Origin: Ursus arctos | Lineage: Eukaryota > Chordata > Mammalia > Carnivora > Ursidae | Reading direction: 5' to 3' | DNA: 64,000 nt | Assembly (NCBI RefSeq): GCF_023065955.2 | Contig: NW_026622786.1 | Span: 46,362,938-46,426,937, forward strand | In this document: piece by piece, positions 46,480 through 58,964 of the stretch | Numbering within the stretch: the first letter of the stretch is position 1 | How the letters are laid out: each line of letters begins with the position of its first letter | The notes under the pieces: generated by a model | What the model was told of the DNA's origin: nothing | The model's database searches: none | What the model saw: only the letters and a program-made list of their open reading frames with translations | Program-made: the position numbers and the translations under genes

Positions 46480-47895
46480 TTGGATATGATAATGACGAAA
46501 GTCCCTGGTCAGGTGCGGCCACTGATTTTGCTTTGCAGACTAGTGAAGTCATACGCTGTGTTCTCTGTTCAAGTGCTACTAGGATTGTTAATCGGCTTTG
46601 CAGCTTCCTATGTGAGGTGGTTTGGTTCCCTGGTTGGACAGGCTAAGGCTGTAATCAGTGATGAATGGGTCTATGAATTAGATTTCCTGCCTGGACACAG
46701 CAGGAGAAGCAGCTCTAAAGCCAGTAAAGCTTTTTGTCATCTTGTCATGTTGACCTTTACCCAAGTTCCATAGCTGAACAGGGCCACTGGCTTTACTTTG
46801 CAAACTGCTGGCTCTGCCTCCCCTTCTCTGGGCTCAAGCACCAATGCGATACACAGCTCCCAGTGGTTCTCACCAGCTTTCCTGGTCGGATGGGGTTGCA
46901 AAATATTCCAGAGCAGGTAGGGCTATGTATCAGCTCCCTTGCCTGAGCAGGAGGGGTAGGGGCCACTCCAAGTTATTCTCAATTTTTCAAACAGGGTCTC
47001 CGATTTGGAGGAGCTGGGAGGTATCCTCCCCCTTATCTATGGATTAATCCCCTGCTGGTACTTAGCATGGGAACCCCCCCATGCTCAGTATTTGGCTTTG
47101 CTCTGGGAGTGATCATCTCTGCTTACCCACATTTCTGTTGGAGTCCTTCTTGGCCACACAACTTTCAGGAGTAGTCACCAGCCCTTCTGATCAGGTGAAA
47201 CTGGAAGATCTCCATAGCAAATGGAGCTGTGACTCCATGCCTTCCCTGGGCATGGGCAAACCAAGATCTAGGGCTAGCAAATCTCCTTATTGGAGGATCT
47301 GAATCAGGCAGATCTTTACACTGCTAAGTTCCCTGGTCAGAGTGCATCCATGACTTGCTCTTGCAGATGAGCAAAAACTCTGGTTGGGATTACAATTTGA
47401 GCACTCAGGTATGAACTCAGTCCACCAAGACTGCAGTGCTGGTTGTTGCAAGACCCTCTCCTTTCTCCATCACAGTCAGATTCCTAGTGGTTGAGCCCCC
47501 AGAGTTCTCTGTAATCCCTGCAATGCAAGATCAGAGTAGAGGCTCTCACAATGTGACCCCAATGCTGGAGGTTGTTAGTTGTCACTTCCTGGATTCTCTT
47601 TTTCTACTGGAGAAGCCCTAGACTTAGGGGAGACTTCTCCACATAGTGCTGCACTGTCCTGGGGGAGGGGCAATGCAGTCAATGTTAGCCATTTCTTTTA
47701 CCCTTCTAATACAGTCTGTCTTAGTCTCTGTGGTGTGTGTGTGGGGTAGGGAGGTTACTTCAGCCTCATCCCCATGTTCTAGGATTCTCTCAGTGGTGTC
47801 TTATTCTTGAGTAGTTGTTACTTGTTCTTCTTGCAAGGGGGAGTGAAGTCAGAAACAACCTATCACCAACCTATGTCATCTTGGTGACAACACTC
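46480..47895 (-). mobile_element. Probable L1M 5' UTR, opposed to the preceding L1
   Basis: A 1.4-kb GC-richer block with many short recurring words (GGTCAGGTG, CTGGTTGGGC-like, GCTCTGCC) of the kind seen in old L1 5' UTRs. The right edge reads 'ATGTCATCTTGGTGACAACA', the reverse complement of an L1-like start (CACCAAGATGAC). 'CACATAGTGCTGCACTGTCC' fits the same region. It faces the L1 at 44420. The frames at 46480-46773 (97 codons), 46734, 46844, 47081 and 47436 lie over it and are incidental. Confidence 0.55.
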
Positions 47896-48269
47896 AATAA
47901 TCATATTCTTGGTGGTAGTGTTGGCATTGTGATTTCAAGTCTAAATGTGCATTTGGGATAAAGAAAACTAATACTTATGATAATGTGGTTCATAAGTGGA
48001 ATACCAATAAGAGAAAAATAAGATAAAAAATATAATAAAACTTGAAAGTTTCAATAGAAAGATCACAGCCCTGAACCTGAAGTATCCGTTTAAACACAAA
48101 GTATTTTATCTTTTAAAAATGTATGTATTTTCTTACTCTGTCTGCTGAAAGGGCCTATAAAAAATGATCAACCCAGTAGCAGTGAGCTCTCCTAGAACCT
48201 AAATTTCAGTCTATAACTTCCCTATAAATGTTTCTTTGGTATGATGGCTGTTTTTATTTTCTCAATTTG

Positions 48270-48570
48270 GATTGGCTGCAGTATGCAGTGAATTGATCAA
48301 GCACTAATCTAAGTGTGGTTGTCAGGTATTTTATAAGTGATCAACATATGCAATCACTTGACTTTAAGGAAAGGAGATTGTCCTCTGCTCAATTTGGGTA
48401 GGCCTCATCAAATTAGCTGTAATGCCTTCAGAAGAAAACTGAGGTTTCCCTGAGAAGAAATTCTAACTGTGGACTACAGCATTAGCCTCTCCCAAGATGT
48501 TTCCAGCCTGCCATCCTGCCTTCTGGATTTTAGACTTTCTTAGCAAGCTCCCACAATAGTATAAGGCACT
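48270..48570 (+). mobile_element. Old LTR relic, MLT1J-like
   Basis: 'AAGCACTAATCTAAGTGTGG'...'AGTGATCAACATATGCAATC', then 'CAATTTGGGTAGGCCTCATC' and AAATTAGCTGTAATGCCTTCAG, then GGACTACAGCATTAGCCTCTC. The '…GGGTGGGCCTCATC…GAAGGCCT' core is typical of an old MaLR-type LTR. The family call is tentative. Confidence 0.5.
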
Positions 48571-48587
48571 TTCTTACAATGAGTTTC

Positions 48588-48745
48588 TTATATATATGTG
48601 TGTATATGTGTTTCTTTTATATAAAATATATATATATTTATATTTATTATGCATATATTAATTTTATATAATAATAAATAACATAATTTTATTATGTTAT
48701 ATATTAAAATATATATCTTTATATATATGTCTGAGTGTATTTGTA
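48588..48745. repeat. AT-rich low-complexity block
   Basis: Imperfect TATATA/TAATAA repeats over about 150 bp. No gene. Confidence 0.9.
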
Positions 48746-50080
48746 TATAATGTTCAAATAAAATATGCTAAAATTAATTTCACCTTTTAAGAACTTACTT
48801 TAATGCGGCTAATAGAAAATCTAAGACTACATATATGATTTGCACTTGTGGCTTACATTTAATTTCTAACAGGCAATATTGATTTTTAGGCTCCCCATCC
48901 ATCTTATTTTTTTCCTGTAAGTTATTTGCTGGGGAAATTAGATTGTTTATCTTACATTTTACTTACTAGTAAAGATTCATACTAGATTTTACTGATTGTA
49001 TCTCTAAGTTTCAGTATATGTTTTCCCACATATCTTCATTGGTAGTTAGAACTTGAGACCTGATCAGATCTAGGCTTGATTTTATTTGGGCATGAATACC
49101 TTAGCATTATAAGTCCATCAGATGTCACATAATGCTGTGTTGTGTGTATCTTCATGACGTCATTAGTCTCTGCCAATGACTGCCTAGATATTTCATTTTA
49201 TTAGCTCTTTTAAAATGGTGATAATATAATTTTATTATCCCTACTCTATTTTTTTGAATATTTTAAAAATGAACAGTATTTACCCATCAATTATGTGGGG
49301 AAAAAAACAGGAGTTTTTCTGTTTCTGGAAATCATACTCCAATGGTATCTTTTACCGAACTGAGTTGACTTTCATAATGGTGGGGAAAAAAAAGGACTCT
49401 ATCATTAGAACTGCTTCCTTACATGTCACAAAAATATTAAGGGCAGATTTCAAATGCCACCAACAGAGAATTCCTGACAAGATTCCAGTACATAAGAAAC
49501 ACACCCACTGAATCTCTACAGTTTGAGTTAGACCTACCAAGACCACTTGTAGATTCAATTATGCCGCATGCAGATACAGCACGAGGAAGAGTAGTCCTGA
49601 GAGATAATCCCATTCACACCCCATTAAAGCAATGAAGAAGGCTCTCGAGGAGCAACTAGCATTTCAAGAGCTCCAATCTGGGGTCCAAGGTATGCATATG
49701 AGTAGACCAGCCCAGCTAGAAGTAATTATCTACACATTACCTCAGGCATCCTCTGAGGAGGAATTGTTTATGAGAGGAAACAGTGTCATTCAATCTGAAG
49801 TCAGTAATTATAACAATTCATTAGAAAGGTAGAAATACACCCTCTGCTTGACGGATTGAAAAAAAAAAGAACTTAAACATTCACCACCGACTCCAAAAAT
49901 ATTCCAAGTCCTTTAATATTCCAACACGATCCTCTTTCTTTTTAGAAGCTTTCCAACCTTCAAAATACTCTACTTCTAAAAATCTGTGTTATTTGGCTAT
50001 ACGAAAGGTTTTATATGTTGATGTAGAAACACCTGTATGAACTGAACACATATTATGTGTTTGGCACAGAAGAAGAGGAA
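48746..50080. other. Unassigned stretch
   Basis: No gene or nameable repeat. Two open frames (49254-49511 and 49632-49832, plus) have no recognisable domain. Confidence 0.5.
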
Positions 50081-50083
50081 GGA

Positions 50084-50420
50084 AGCCATTTATTTATTAG
50101 ATAAGCACATAATGATCACTTTCTATGAGTCAGATATTGTGAAATACCTGTGAAATAAGAATAGAAAAATAATAGGAAAAGCCTCAAGGATTTGTAGTTC
50201 AGAGTTAGGCAGATAATAATGGTACAGTGTGATAAATGCAATACTAGAGGGAGGGAACCTACCTCAGTAGGTGTCATGCCTGGGAAGATCATTCCAGAAG
50301 TAGTGACAGTTGGCTTGAATATTAAAAGGTGAGCAATAGTTAGTCCAAAAACAGGGAGTTACTGATGAGAAGGAGCATGCATGAAGAATTCTCACCTATA
50401 AAATAAAAGATGAAAGAGCA
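50084..50420 (+). repeat. Ancient dispersed repeat, class unresolved
   Basis: 'ATGATCACTTTCTATGAGTC', 'GTACAGTGTGATAAATGCAA' and 'GAAGATCATTCCAGAAGTAG' follow a widespread old repeat (…GTGTGATAAGTGC…TTCCAGGCAGAG…). The family is unresolved. Confidence 0.45.
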
Positions 50421-50429
50421 TGGAAGCGA

Positions 50430-51055
50430 AGTTGACTTTGCTTTAATTTCTTCTTTTTAGCAAGGAGTTCCTGCTATTTCCATATACATGACACACATGG
50501 CAGAAGTTTGTGAAAAATGAAGTTGGCAGAGGCCAGGTTATTAAAGAATTTAGGCATCAAGCTTAGAAAGACAAGTGAAAGAATATCAAAATAAAATGAA
50601 ATCTTATTTACCACTAAATTTCGTGGTGAATGTAGTGTATCCTCACTTCATTCTCTACACAAAGCTGTTCTTTACATACACCATAGTCAATTCTCAATGG
50701 CTATGCAGACCCAGTGTTGTGTAGGTAAGTAACACAAAGGCTTGTTTCAATTTTGGTGGCCTGATTGTACTCCAGAATTCTATTGTATGTGATTTTGTCT
50801 TGCCACTTGATGTTAATTGTAGCCTGTAGCCCATGCAAATGAAACTGAGATGAAACATGTGATTTCAATTACAGGGCCAAATCTCACAATTTGAAGCTAT
50901 CAATGCTACCACTTCTCTATCAGGTAGGAACTTTGCCGCTATCTGGATTTTTAAAGCTACCTTTAAAAATGCTAATCACAACAAAGAGTATTGGAGTTCA
51001 GCGTATTTAACAGTCATCCTAGAGTTCATCCTCGCTGAGCAAACCACAGCAAACG
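50430..51055. other. Unassigned stretch
   Basis: No gene or nameable repeat. Confidence 0.5.
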
Positions 51056-51075
51056 GGAAGGATGGAAGGACTAGC

Positions 51076-51300
51076 AGGAGGGAGGGAGGGAGGGAGGGAG
51101 GGAGGGAAGGAAGGAAGGAAGGAAGGGAGGGAGGGAGGGAGGGAGGGAGGGAGGAAGGGAGGGAGGGAGGGAGGAAGGGAGGGAGGGAGGGAGGAAGGGA
51201 GGATGGGAAGGAGGGGGGAGGAGAGGAGAGGAGAGGAGAGGAGAGGAGAGGAGAGGAGAGGAGAAAGTGAGGAAGGGAGGGAGGGAGGGAAGATGGGTGG
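51076..51300. repeat. Polypurine GGGA/GGAA/GGAGA repeat tract
   Basis: (GGGA)n and (GGAA)n units followed by about nine GGAGA pentamers and another GGGA block. 51076-51203 is an uninterrupted purine run of 128 nt, and 51205-51267 is another of 63 nt. The 104- and 106-codon frames over it (one per strand) encode Ser/Pro/Leu or Glu/Gly repeats and are not genes. Such tracts can form triplex or G-quadruplex DNA. Confidence 0.98.
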
Positions 51301-51309
51301 AAGGAAGGA

Positions 51310-54300
51310 GAGATTACAAAGATATGGATACAAATCCAGATTTTATGTGGATGCTCATAAAAGCAGTTTTGAGGGGAACTGAAATAACTGAGCTGGAAAA
51401 AAAATGAGGATAGTGATCTAGAGTGGCTGAGCCAAGATTATCAGTGAGGTAATAGAATCACCCTCACTTATTACCCCAAAACTATAAAATACACAGAAGC
51501 CCTTGGCCTAGCAGTGGACCAGCATCTTCTACCAAATGTTCAACAACCACACAACATGGCCTTTGGACAGGGTTATCATAGATCACAGAGTTCCCAGATT
51601 TGGGTTCTGCTTTACAGATGTCATCCCCAAGAAATAACATTAGCAAACCTTTTAGCTGACGAAGCGTATCCTGATTTGGATGATAAATTACATTGATCCC
51701 TCTACATTTAGAATAAAAGGCAGAAGTGAATGGATCTGACTCTAGATTTCTCTCAGGCTGGATCTAGAAACTTGATTTCTCTACCCATCTGGGTTTTTTT
51801 AAACAGTCAGGATTGGGAAGATATGATAATTGTTTAGGTGGGACAGCAGGAATCTAGGCAATATGCTAATCTGTAGTCTAAGAGTCTCACTGTATGACAA
51901 TTCTTTCTCACTGGGTCTAATAGTGTCTCCCTTATCTCACATTCATGGAAATAAAACCTAGGACTTAGCTCTTTAATTAGTCAGTCTTATGCTTCTGTGG
52001 AAGCCTACAGATTTCATTCCTTTATAATTACTAGTTCAATTTCCAAACAATGTAGATTCTATATAGAAATTCATCCCTACTTCTTAATAAAATTTTCATA
52101 ATTTCCTAAAATTTTCCTAAATCTTGCAGTCAAAGTGAGGGAAAAAATATATTCCATGTGCACCGGCTACTTTTTTGTGCTGAGACAGAACAGGGCAGAA
52201 AGCTTGTTTGAGAATCAGGAGTTTCTAACTCTGGTTTTCTTATTACCTTGAAAATCACTAAATTATGTAGGGCTATATATTTCTGGTTTTTGCAATGATA
52301 AAGTTATAATACATATCTTTGAAGATCCTTTTTCGTTCAAAAATGATATAACTCCATGGCTATGATATAATAGAACTGACTACACCAGCCAAATTTAATT
52401 CTTAACTTCTTTTTCATTAAGTCGACATGAACAATTCTCTAGGAAATGTTTCCCTGTAAAGCAGATGCAATATTTGCCAGCTGGATGACATTGGACATGT
52501 ACAATACTGGACATTTAAAAATCTCCCAGCCCCAGATTTTTGCATCTTCAGGATGAGAGACCTAGAAGGATGACTCTATAGTTTTCTAAAATGAAGAATC
52601 TATTCCTTAGTGGAGAATTTGTTTCTTAGAAAAACAAGAATTTTGTCTTTTTTCCTATCCTCTGTGAACAACACTTCTCTCCTTTCATGTTCCTTTGTCA
52701 GGATAAAAGCCTTTTGCCCTAAGTATGATAGGTTGTGGCTTTTAAGAAAGTATAGACAAGAGGAGTCAATTATGGGTTTAAGCTTTGATAATAACTCCAA
52801 GTTTTTACAGACAACTGGGTGATTTTTCTCCTTTTCCACTCCACTTGCTCTGTTTGGATGCAGCCTGCAAGAGAAAATTTACTTTTCAGCCAGTTGCACT
52901 TACAAAAAGAGTCTAGGAAAAATCCCACATGTTCCGAGCCCGCTGCAGGGATCTGTGAGCTGTTCCTTAACGACTGCAGCCTGGGAATGCAGCAGTGTGC
53001 CCACCACTCTGACTTTGGGTGAGCACCCTACTGTTGGGAGACTATGAAAATAGCCGCTCAGACACTATCCCTGAGCCAGTCAGCTCCTGTCCTACAGGCT
53101 AACCTGTGCTTCTCCTCCTGTCAGGAAGGGAGCTGCAGAGGCCAGCCAATCCTGGAAACTTCCTCAAGTTCTCCTATGTTGAGAGTTGGTCCAGCAGGCA
53201 TTTGGAGGTCATCCAAGACTATAAATTTGCTTTGACAGAAAAGTAGTATTTTTTCCAACCCACTGCAAAGTTAAACTGTCAATTAATACATGCACCAGCT
53301 TTAAAAAAAATAAAGTATCATCTAACCATAAAACAGCCTGTAAATGAATATTGTTCTTTCTTTGTAGTGAGGTGATTAGAAATAATTATTTCACACATAT
53401 GCTATGTTTTATAGCCTATTAAATAAAGCTTACATGTCACATTCAACTTTATGTTTCTTCCTCTCCTAATTTATATTTTCCTAAATATATAAGCATAGTT
53501 TTATTGTCTGCAGGTAAAACAATCTTCTAAAGACTGTCTTACTGTTCTATACCTGTGTGTCTGGTGTTTCTTTCCTTCATATCAATTAACTGGATTGTTG
53601 CCACTTCGTTAGCCAGCTCTCAATCAAGCAAGGCGAACACATGAATTGAGAGATTGCTGCATATGGCAGACAGTACTGAGTAACTCTGCAGGGAATACTT
53701 TCTGCCAATTTTGGGTTCTAAATCTGTTTTATCTTCACATTAGTGTCCTCAACTAAGAAGAGAATTCCAGCTTCATTCAAAACAGTAAGCCTTGTTTTCC
53801 TGTTGGAATCAGGATGTACTCCTGAAACTGTGTGCACAGAGCAGTAAACCAATCACTGTGGAAGGAAGTAGCTGTTTGAAGTGCCTAACACAACAATTGT
53901 TTAGTCAGTATTAGGAGACGGTTTGGGTTTACATTTGAAAGTCTGGCATTTCACTTATGATTTTGTCAATATACACTAAAGGCCACAGAAAAAGAGCTAT
54001 AATGAAACTGCTATCAACCTACCTCTGGACAACTGTGTGTTTTGTTCTGTTGAGTTGCTCTATATTCATTATAATAATATTGCTTAGATTCAAAAGACAA
54101 TGTGAAGCCCAATAAAGTAGATGCACCCGGCAGGAAAATCATGTGAGAAGGGCTCAAATGCAAAGGTTATCAGTTGATTACAGCAACCAAGAGCAGTGTT
54201 TGTATTAAAGACTTTATTGACTTGTCCTTTTAAAAATATTTATTGTGCATCTTTCTGGGCGGCACAATATGCTACATGCTAAAGAAATCACAGGCGAGTA

Positions 54301-54430
54301 TTACACAGGTTTTGTGCCATGAGAATAAAACCTATTGGGATGGGTAAACATCTAAATATAATAGAGGGAACGACGAGTTACTCTTCCTCTATAAATACAT
54401 TATAAAGACACATTAAGGTCAGTACAATGC
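51310..54430. other. Unassigned stretch, 3 kb
   Basis: No gene or nameable repeat. 52840-53240 has higher GC than its surroundings with short overlapping plus frames (52819-53022, 53044-53235) but no recognisable protein. It could be conserved non-coding DNA or an unrecognised old repeat. Confidence 0.45.
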
Positions 54431-54970
54431 TATGTCATCCCTCATTCTTCCTCATCTTAGGTTGACCCCGAAATAAGGATTTGAGTGCAAGTAGTTAGCT
54501 TATTTGAAAAGTACTGGTAGGACAATGAAGAAGTGGGACAAGAAAGGGAAGGAAGCCAGTTCTGGCTTCATTAAATGAACGGGTTACTTCCCTAGCAACC
54601 TGGCACATGACCCCTGGAGATGCAGAGAGACTGTCCAGGACACACTTCTGAATTATCGTGCTAAAGGAGTAAGGAGGACCACCTCTTGATCCACTAATTC
54701 CTCCCCTGACATTGGTTGAGGGCTACCACAGGCTGCACTAACTCCTCAAAACTTCCAGCCTATCCTGAGCATGGATCAAGCACATTCTTGTGGCCACATC
54801 TCGGATAGAGACTCAGGTCCAGACTACAGTTTCTAGCAAGAAGCTGTAAATACATCTGGGAATGGTGAGTGTCAAGAGGACATCTATGGAACAGTGACTG
54901 TGTCTACCCATTCCCTTTGCTACAGCTCATCCATAGCTTTAAACACACCGCAAACATTTTGGAAATACCA
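54431..54970 (+). repeat. Probable old dispersed repeat, family not recognised
   Basis: 'TTGAGTGCAAGTAGTTAGCTTATTTG'-like start (about 54480), GAAGGAAGCCAGTTCTGGC and GGTTGAGGGCTACCACAGGC feel like an old mammalian repeat I cannot name. GC-richer than the flanks, no open frame. Confidence 0.35.
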
Positions 54971-55104
54971 ATTTATACCCAAACGTATTGGGAATACCAA
55001 TTTATGTGAGAAATAGTATACATTCTGAACTCTAGTCCATTCTTGCACTAAGTCAATGGAATATTTTCTTTTTAATCCTACCTATTTATTTATCACTTGT
55101 TATT

Positions 55105-55255
55105 ATACAAGAGAACTATTGGAATGGCTTCCTAACTGATTTACCTGCCTCTGGTCTGCACCTAATCTAATCCATTTTATATGTTGTTACCAGATTAACA
55201 TTTCATGTTTTCCTTTATTAGGCACCATCAGCGGTTCTCCTATGCCTATGAACGC
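55105..55255 (+). mobile_element. L2 relic
   Basis: 'TTGGAATGGCTTCCTAACTG', ATTTACCTGCCTCTGGTCTG and 'TCTAATCCATTTTATATGTT' follow the L2 order (…CCTCCTAACTGGTCTCCCTGCCTCC…CAATCCATCCT…). Confidence 0.5.
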
Positions 55256-55299
55256 ATGCTAAATTGTCTCAGTCTAATGTACATAAAGGCTGAATTTTG

Positions 55300-55480
55300 C
55301 ATTCTATAGAACTTTTACTTTATTATTTTGTTTAATCTTCACAATTCTGTAGATAGTATTAACTCACTTTTGAGAAAATAACTAAAGAGTTTGCGATTTT
55401 TCCCCAAAGAATTTAAGTGAATTCCTTATATCCTACACTAAGAAAAGGAGTTTGAATTTGAACCCAAGTGTGTTGTTATC
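55300..55480 (-). mobile_element. MIR relic
   Basis: 'TTTAATCTTCACAATTCTGT', 'GTATTAACTCACTTTTGAG' and 'TTTGAATTTGAACCCAAGTG' match inverted MIR in order. Confidence 0.65.
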
Positions 55481-55489
55481 TTTCAGTAT

Positions 55490-58275
55490 TTTCAGTACAC
55501 TCCATTTATCCATTCTCAGTGTTTTTCTGTCCTGCTATGTTCCCAACAAGGCCAACCCAGACTCCTTTGCTTATACTTGGTGCTGGAAGGCACCAGCAAG
55601 AGGTAGAGGTCTCCATAGTTTTGTAAGCACAGGGTGCCACTGGAAACAATACATCACTTTGGTATTAATGTCCTCACATATGATTTAACGTTTACTGTGC
55701 ATATATACATCAACTTGGTACTTCATAATGTGCAGGGTACATAAAAACGGTCTTTTATGTCACACACACACACATACACACACACCCAAAAATGTATAAA
55801 ATGAGATTGTCTATCTCAATGTTAGCTTATCTCTGTCTCAGAATAAAACCTATTTTATGAGTTTCAAGAGCACATCGACTTGCCAAGGAGATGGGCAAGA
55901 ATGTTTTACTGCTGTTATCTGACCAACCATCTCTAGCCTGTCAGAGAATTTGGAAAAGCCAAGAGGTAAGTTGGGAATTAACGTATTTCTTTGACAAGAG
56001 CTATTCTGTGAGTTCCATCTCCCAAGGGGGATTGGGGTAGAATGGCTGTCTTCTGACCTTAATCTTAGTGAAAGGAGCTTCAAAGAAATCACTCAGCAAG
56101 CTTGATTGTATTCCCAGCAGTCTAGTGACACACTGGATGAGGGTCAGACTCACAAGTGAGAATTTTAAAGGGCAAAGGCTGTAGCTGAAGCTGCCTGCTG
56201 GGCAGCTAAATGAAAAGCGGGGTATAATTGAAAATAACTGCACTCCTACTGATGGCAGATCAAAGGGGCATATTCCATGTACTCTGCATAAGAGAAATTT
56301 GGCCAGAGTTGGTTTAAATCTTGCAAAGAGGGACAAATGGAGGGGCAAGTGGACCTCAGCAGAAAGAGGTTGGGATAGTATTGCCAAATCCTTAAGTAAC
56401 GAGGGAGGAATCTTGAATGGTCAGTTCAAGGAGATACCTGCGCACATGTCAAGGGAAGTAAAGATGAAAGAGACTCTTAAGGAGAGAATTTCCCAAGTAA
56501 TCCTTAAAAGTATCTCTAAGAGAGCTGCAAATGTTTGCCACATCCTGAGGGATGCCTAATGGGGTCCATAGGTAACATATGGAAAACCTACTTTTTATTA
56601 TAATTATTATTTGTTTTACTACAAGCAATCAACCCAACTGCAAGGAGAGAAGCTTTAATTTTAAATAAAGTTTAGAGGCTTTATTATTTTTTTGTTGTAG
56701 GGGAGTAGACAGAATGACTACTAACCTTATACTCTTTTTTTGATAAAAATGGTTTGGAAGACTTTTATTTTCTGAGTGACCAAAAACAATCAGAGATCAA
56801 GTTCTAGTGGTCAGTTTGAAGACATTTATGCTCTTATGCCTGTGAAACACATGCACATTTGACATCAATAGATTCTTGAGAAAAATGGTCCTTTGTATAG
56901 AGATAAATTTCCTAAATATATTCGATCTTCAAAGAAGAAAACCAAACTAGCCTGAAAGATTATGATTTCTGACATATAATTGTATATAAAATGAAATGAG
57001 ATACATTTCAAAGTTTTTCTTTTTTTTAAATACTTCGAGAATGAGAAAATCCCATTAAATTAATAGCATTCTCTTAAATCTATTTACCAGATAAATGCGT
57101 ATTAGTTATTTTACCACTAACACCTGAATTATAGAAAAAAGTTATACCTGAATATTGAAGATAAATCTGGTATCAGAATGTTGAAACAAACTCTTTATTA
57201 ATTGCTTCATACAGAACAAAATAATTCATGGTATATACAACCAGACAGATTAGAGATTAAATCATATAATGCCTTCAAACAAAGATTAAAAACCTCTGAT
57301 CTTAAATGTCAAAACTTTAAAGATCAAGACACAAGCAAAATGAATGAACAGATGAATGAATTAATCAGTTAATCAATTACTTCAGACCCTGGGTAGGCAG
57401 GGAGAGAAAGGACCAAGAGAATATATTGTCTCCAAGGAAAATAATGTCACTCACTATTTATACATAAAGAAAGGCTTCTCTAAATAGGACTATACAAAGA
57501 AAGTTGAAACCAAGTAAAATGAAGACAGAACAATCATTAAGTAAGATGGTAGATAAGGGTACAGAAAAAAAATTAGTTAAGAAATACTGGTTGGGCTAAC
57601 ATGGTTTAAAGTTGCACTTGGGATACCAGACACTTTCATGCATTTTTAATATAATTTTCTTCAACTGGAATTTTGTATATCCTAGGAAAAAATTAAATAC
57701 ATTGTACTCTACATACATAATCAAGAAGTATTCTCACCACCAGCAGGGATACTGTGAAACCACCATCCTGGTGTTCCTGCCCTCAGAGTCCTATCTATGA
57801 ATTATAGGTCCCTAGACAGGTTTTGCAATCAATCTTAAATATATTACCATCCTTGAATTTATCAGTGCCTGCTTACTATTTTAATTTTGCCTCTTTTGGA
57901 TATGCAATCTGTAGATATTCCTTCCAAACATTCTTTTAAATACAGCCACGATGGTAGCAACAGTACACAGGAGATCTGTGTAAGAGCTCATTAGGAAACA
58001 AATTGAGACATTTTCAGAAATACAGTAGGAGCAGATGAGATATGAGAATTCACGTGACTGTAACCTGTTTTTGTCACTAACAAGATATTTGTCACATGAC
58101 TGAGTATCTGTTTGAAGTGGGATATTAAAAGAGATATGGTATACAGTGAGAAGCAATTGTCCTTATGGCAAACTCTTCCCATCACTTTCTAATGACAAGG
58201 AGAATAGCATTCAGGGTGAACTGTCTGATTCACTTTCGAAAAGACTTCAATACGGAGGAGAATGAGGTAAGAAAG
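55490..58275. other. Unassigned stretch, 2.8 kb, with the longest open frame
   Basis: 56001-56387 (minus) is a 128-codon open frame, the longest in the window, with an overlapping 86-codon plus frame at 56299-56559. Neither has a domain I recognise. The Ser/Pro/Leu composition of the minus frame is typical of chance frames. Repeat-free by eye between 55850 and 56580. An imperfect (CA)n lies at 55761-55785. Confidence 0.45.
55761..55785. repeat. Imperfect (CA)n microsatellite
   Basis: CA units with one CATA interruption, then CCC. Confidence 0.95.
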
Positions 58276-58279
58276 ATCA

Positions 58280-58960
58280 TTCCATCTACCTCTTGCTAGA
58301 ACTACTGTAACAGTCTCATAGGGTAACTCCCACCCCTGCTCCTTGAAATCATTTTTTCCTATTGCAACCAGAGTGATCATATGAAAGTACAATGTTAATA
58401 TGATACCCATTTGCTGAAATTCCTTCTGTGGCTTTTCATTACTCCTAGAAAACTACTTTTTTTTTTTTAATTTAAGAAAACAAAAGATTAAGTCCCATAA
58501 GAAGAAGACCTGCCCAGTCTATCTCTTGTCAGTCCCCAACCTTACATCACACTGTGTCCTGTGCTCATTCTGTCCCAGTCATGAGGAATTCTTTCAGTGC
58601 CCGCCTCATTTTGATTACTCCTGGGATTTGATTCTTTCTCTCTTGAACTCTTTTGCTTCCTGTTTTGCCTAATTTATGACGATTCCTCCTTAATATTTAT
58701 TTGTCTTTGCCACAAGAATGTTTTCTTGGATTTACTCTTCAGTTAAAATCTGCCTGTCACACAATTCCTTAGCAATATGCATGTCTTTTTTTACAGCCCT
58801 ATCACAGCTTCAATTCTAAACATTCAGAGGTTTTTACTTACTGTTTATTTCCTGCCCTTTGCAAGAGGGTAAGCGCCATGAGGACAACGGGGGAGGAAAT
58901 CTGTACTTGCTCAATGTTGTAGTGCTAGGGCTCAACTAGCTAAAACAAGAATTCGGGGAG
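58280..58960 (+). mobile_element. L2 LINE 3' part, decayed
   Basis: 'GCAACCAGAGTGATCATATG', 'TGGCTTTTCATTACTCC', 'CATCACACTGTGTCCTGTGC', 'TTTTGCTTCCTGTTTTGCC' and 'GAGGGTAAGCGCCATGAGGA' follow the L2 3' region in order: (CCAGAGTGATC…, GGCTTCCCATT…, …GCTCCATGAGGGCAGG). Confidence 0.7.
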
Positions 58961-58964
58961 AGTG

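Noticed and set aside
46480..46773. 97-codon frame resembling a membrane protein (LLGLLIGFAASYV)
   Set aside because: It lies in GC-richer L1 5' UTR-like sequence, with several other incidental frames next to it in different phases. No homologous protein is recognised.
51019..51382. Overlapping 104- and 106-codon frames rich in Ser/Pro/Leu and Glu/Gly
   Set aside because: They lie entirely on the GGGA/GGAGA simple repeat. A low-complexity repeat with few stop codons produces long frames on both strands.
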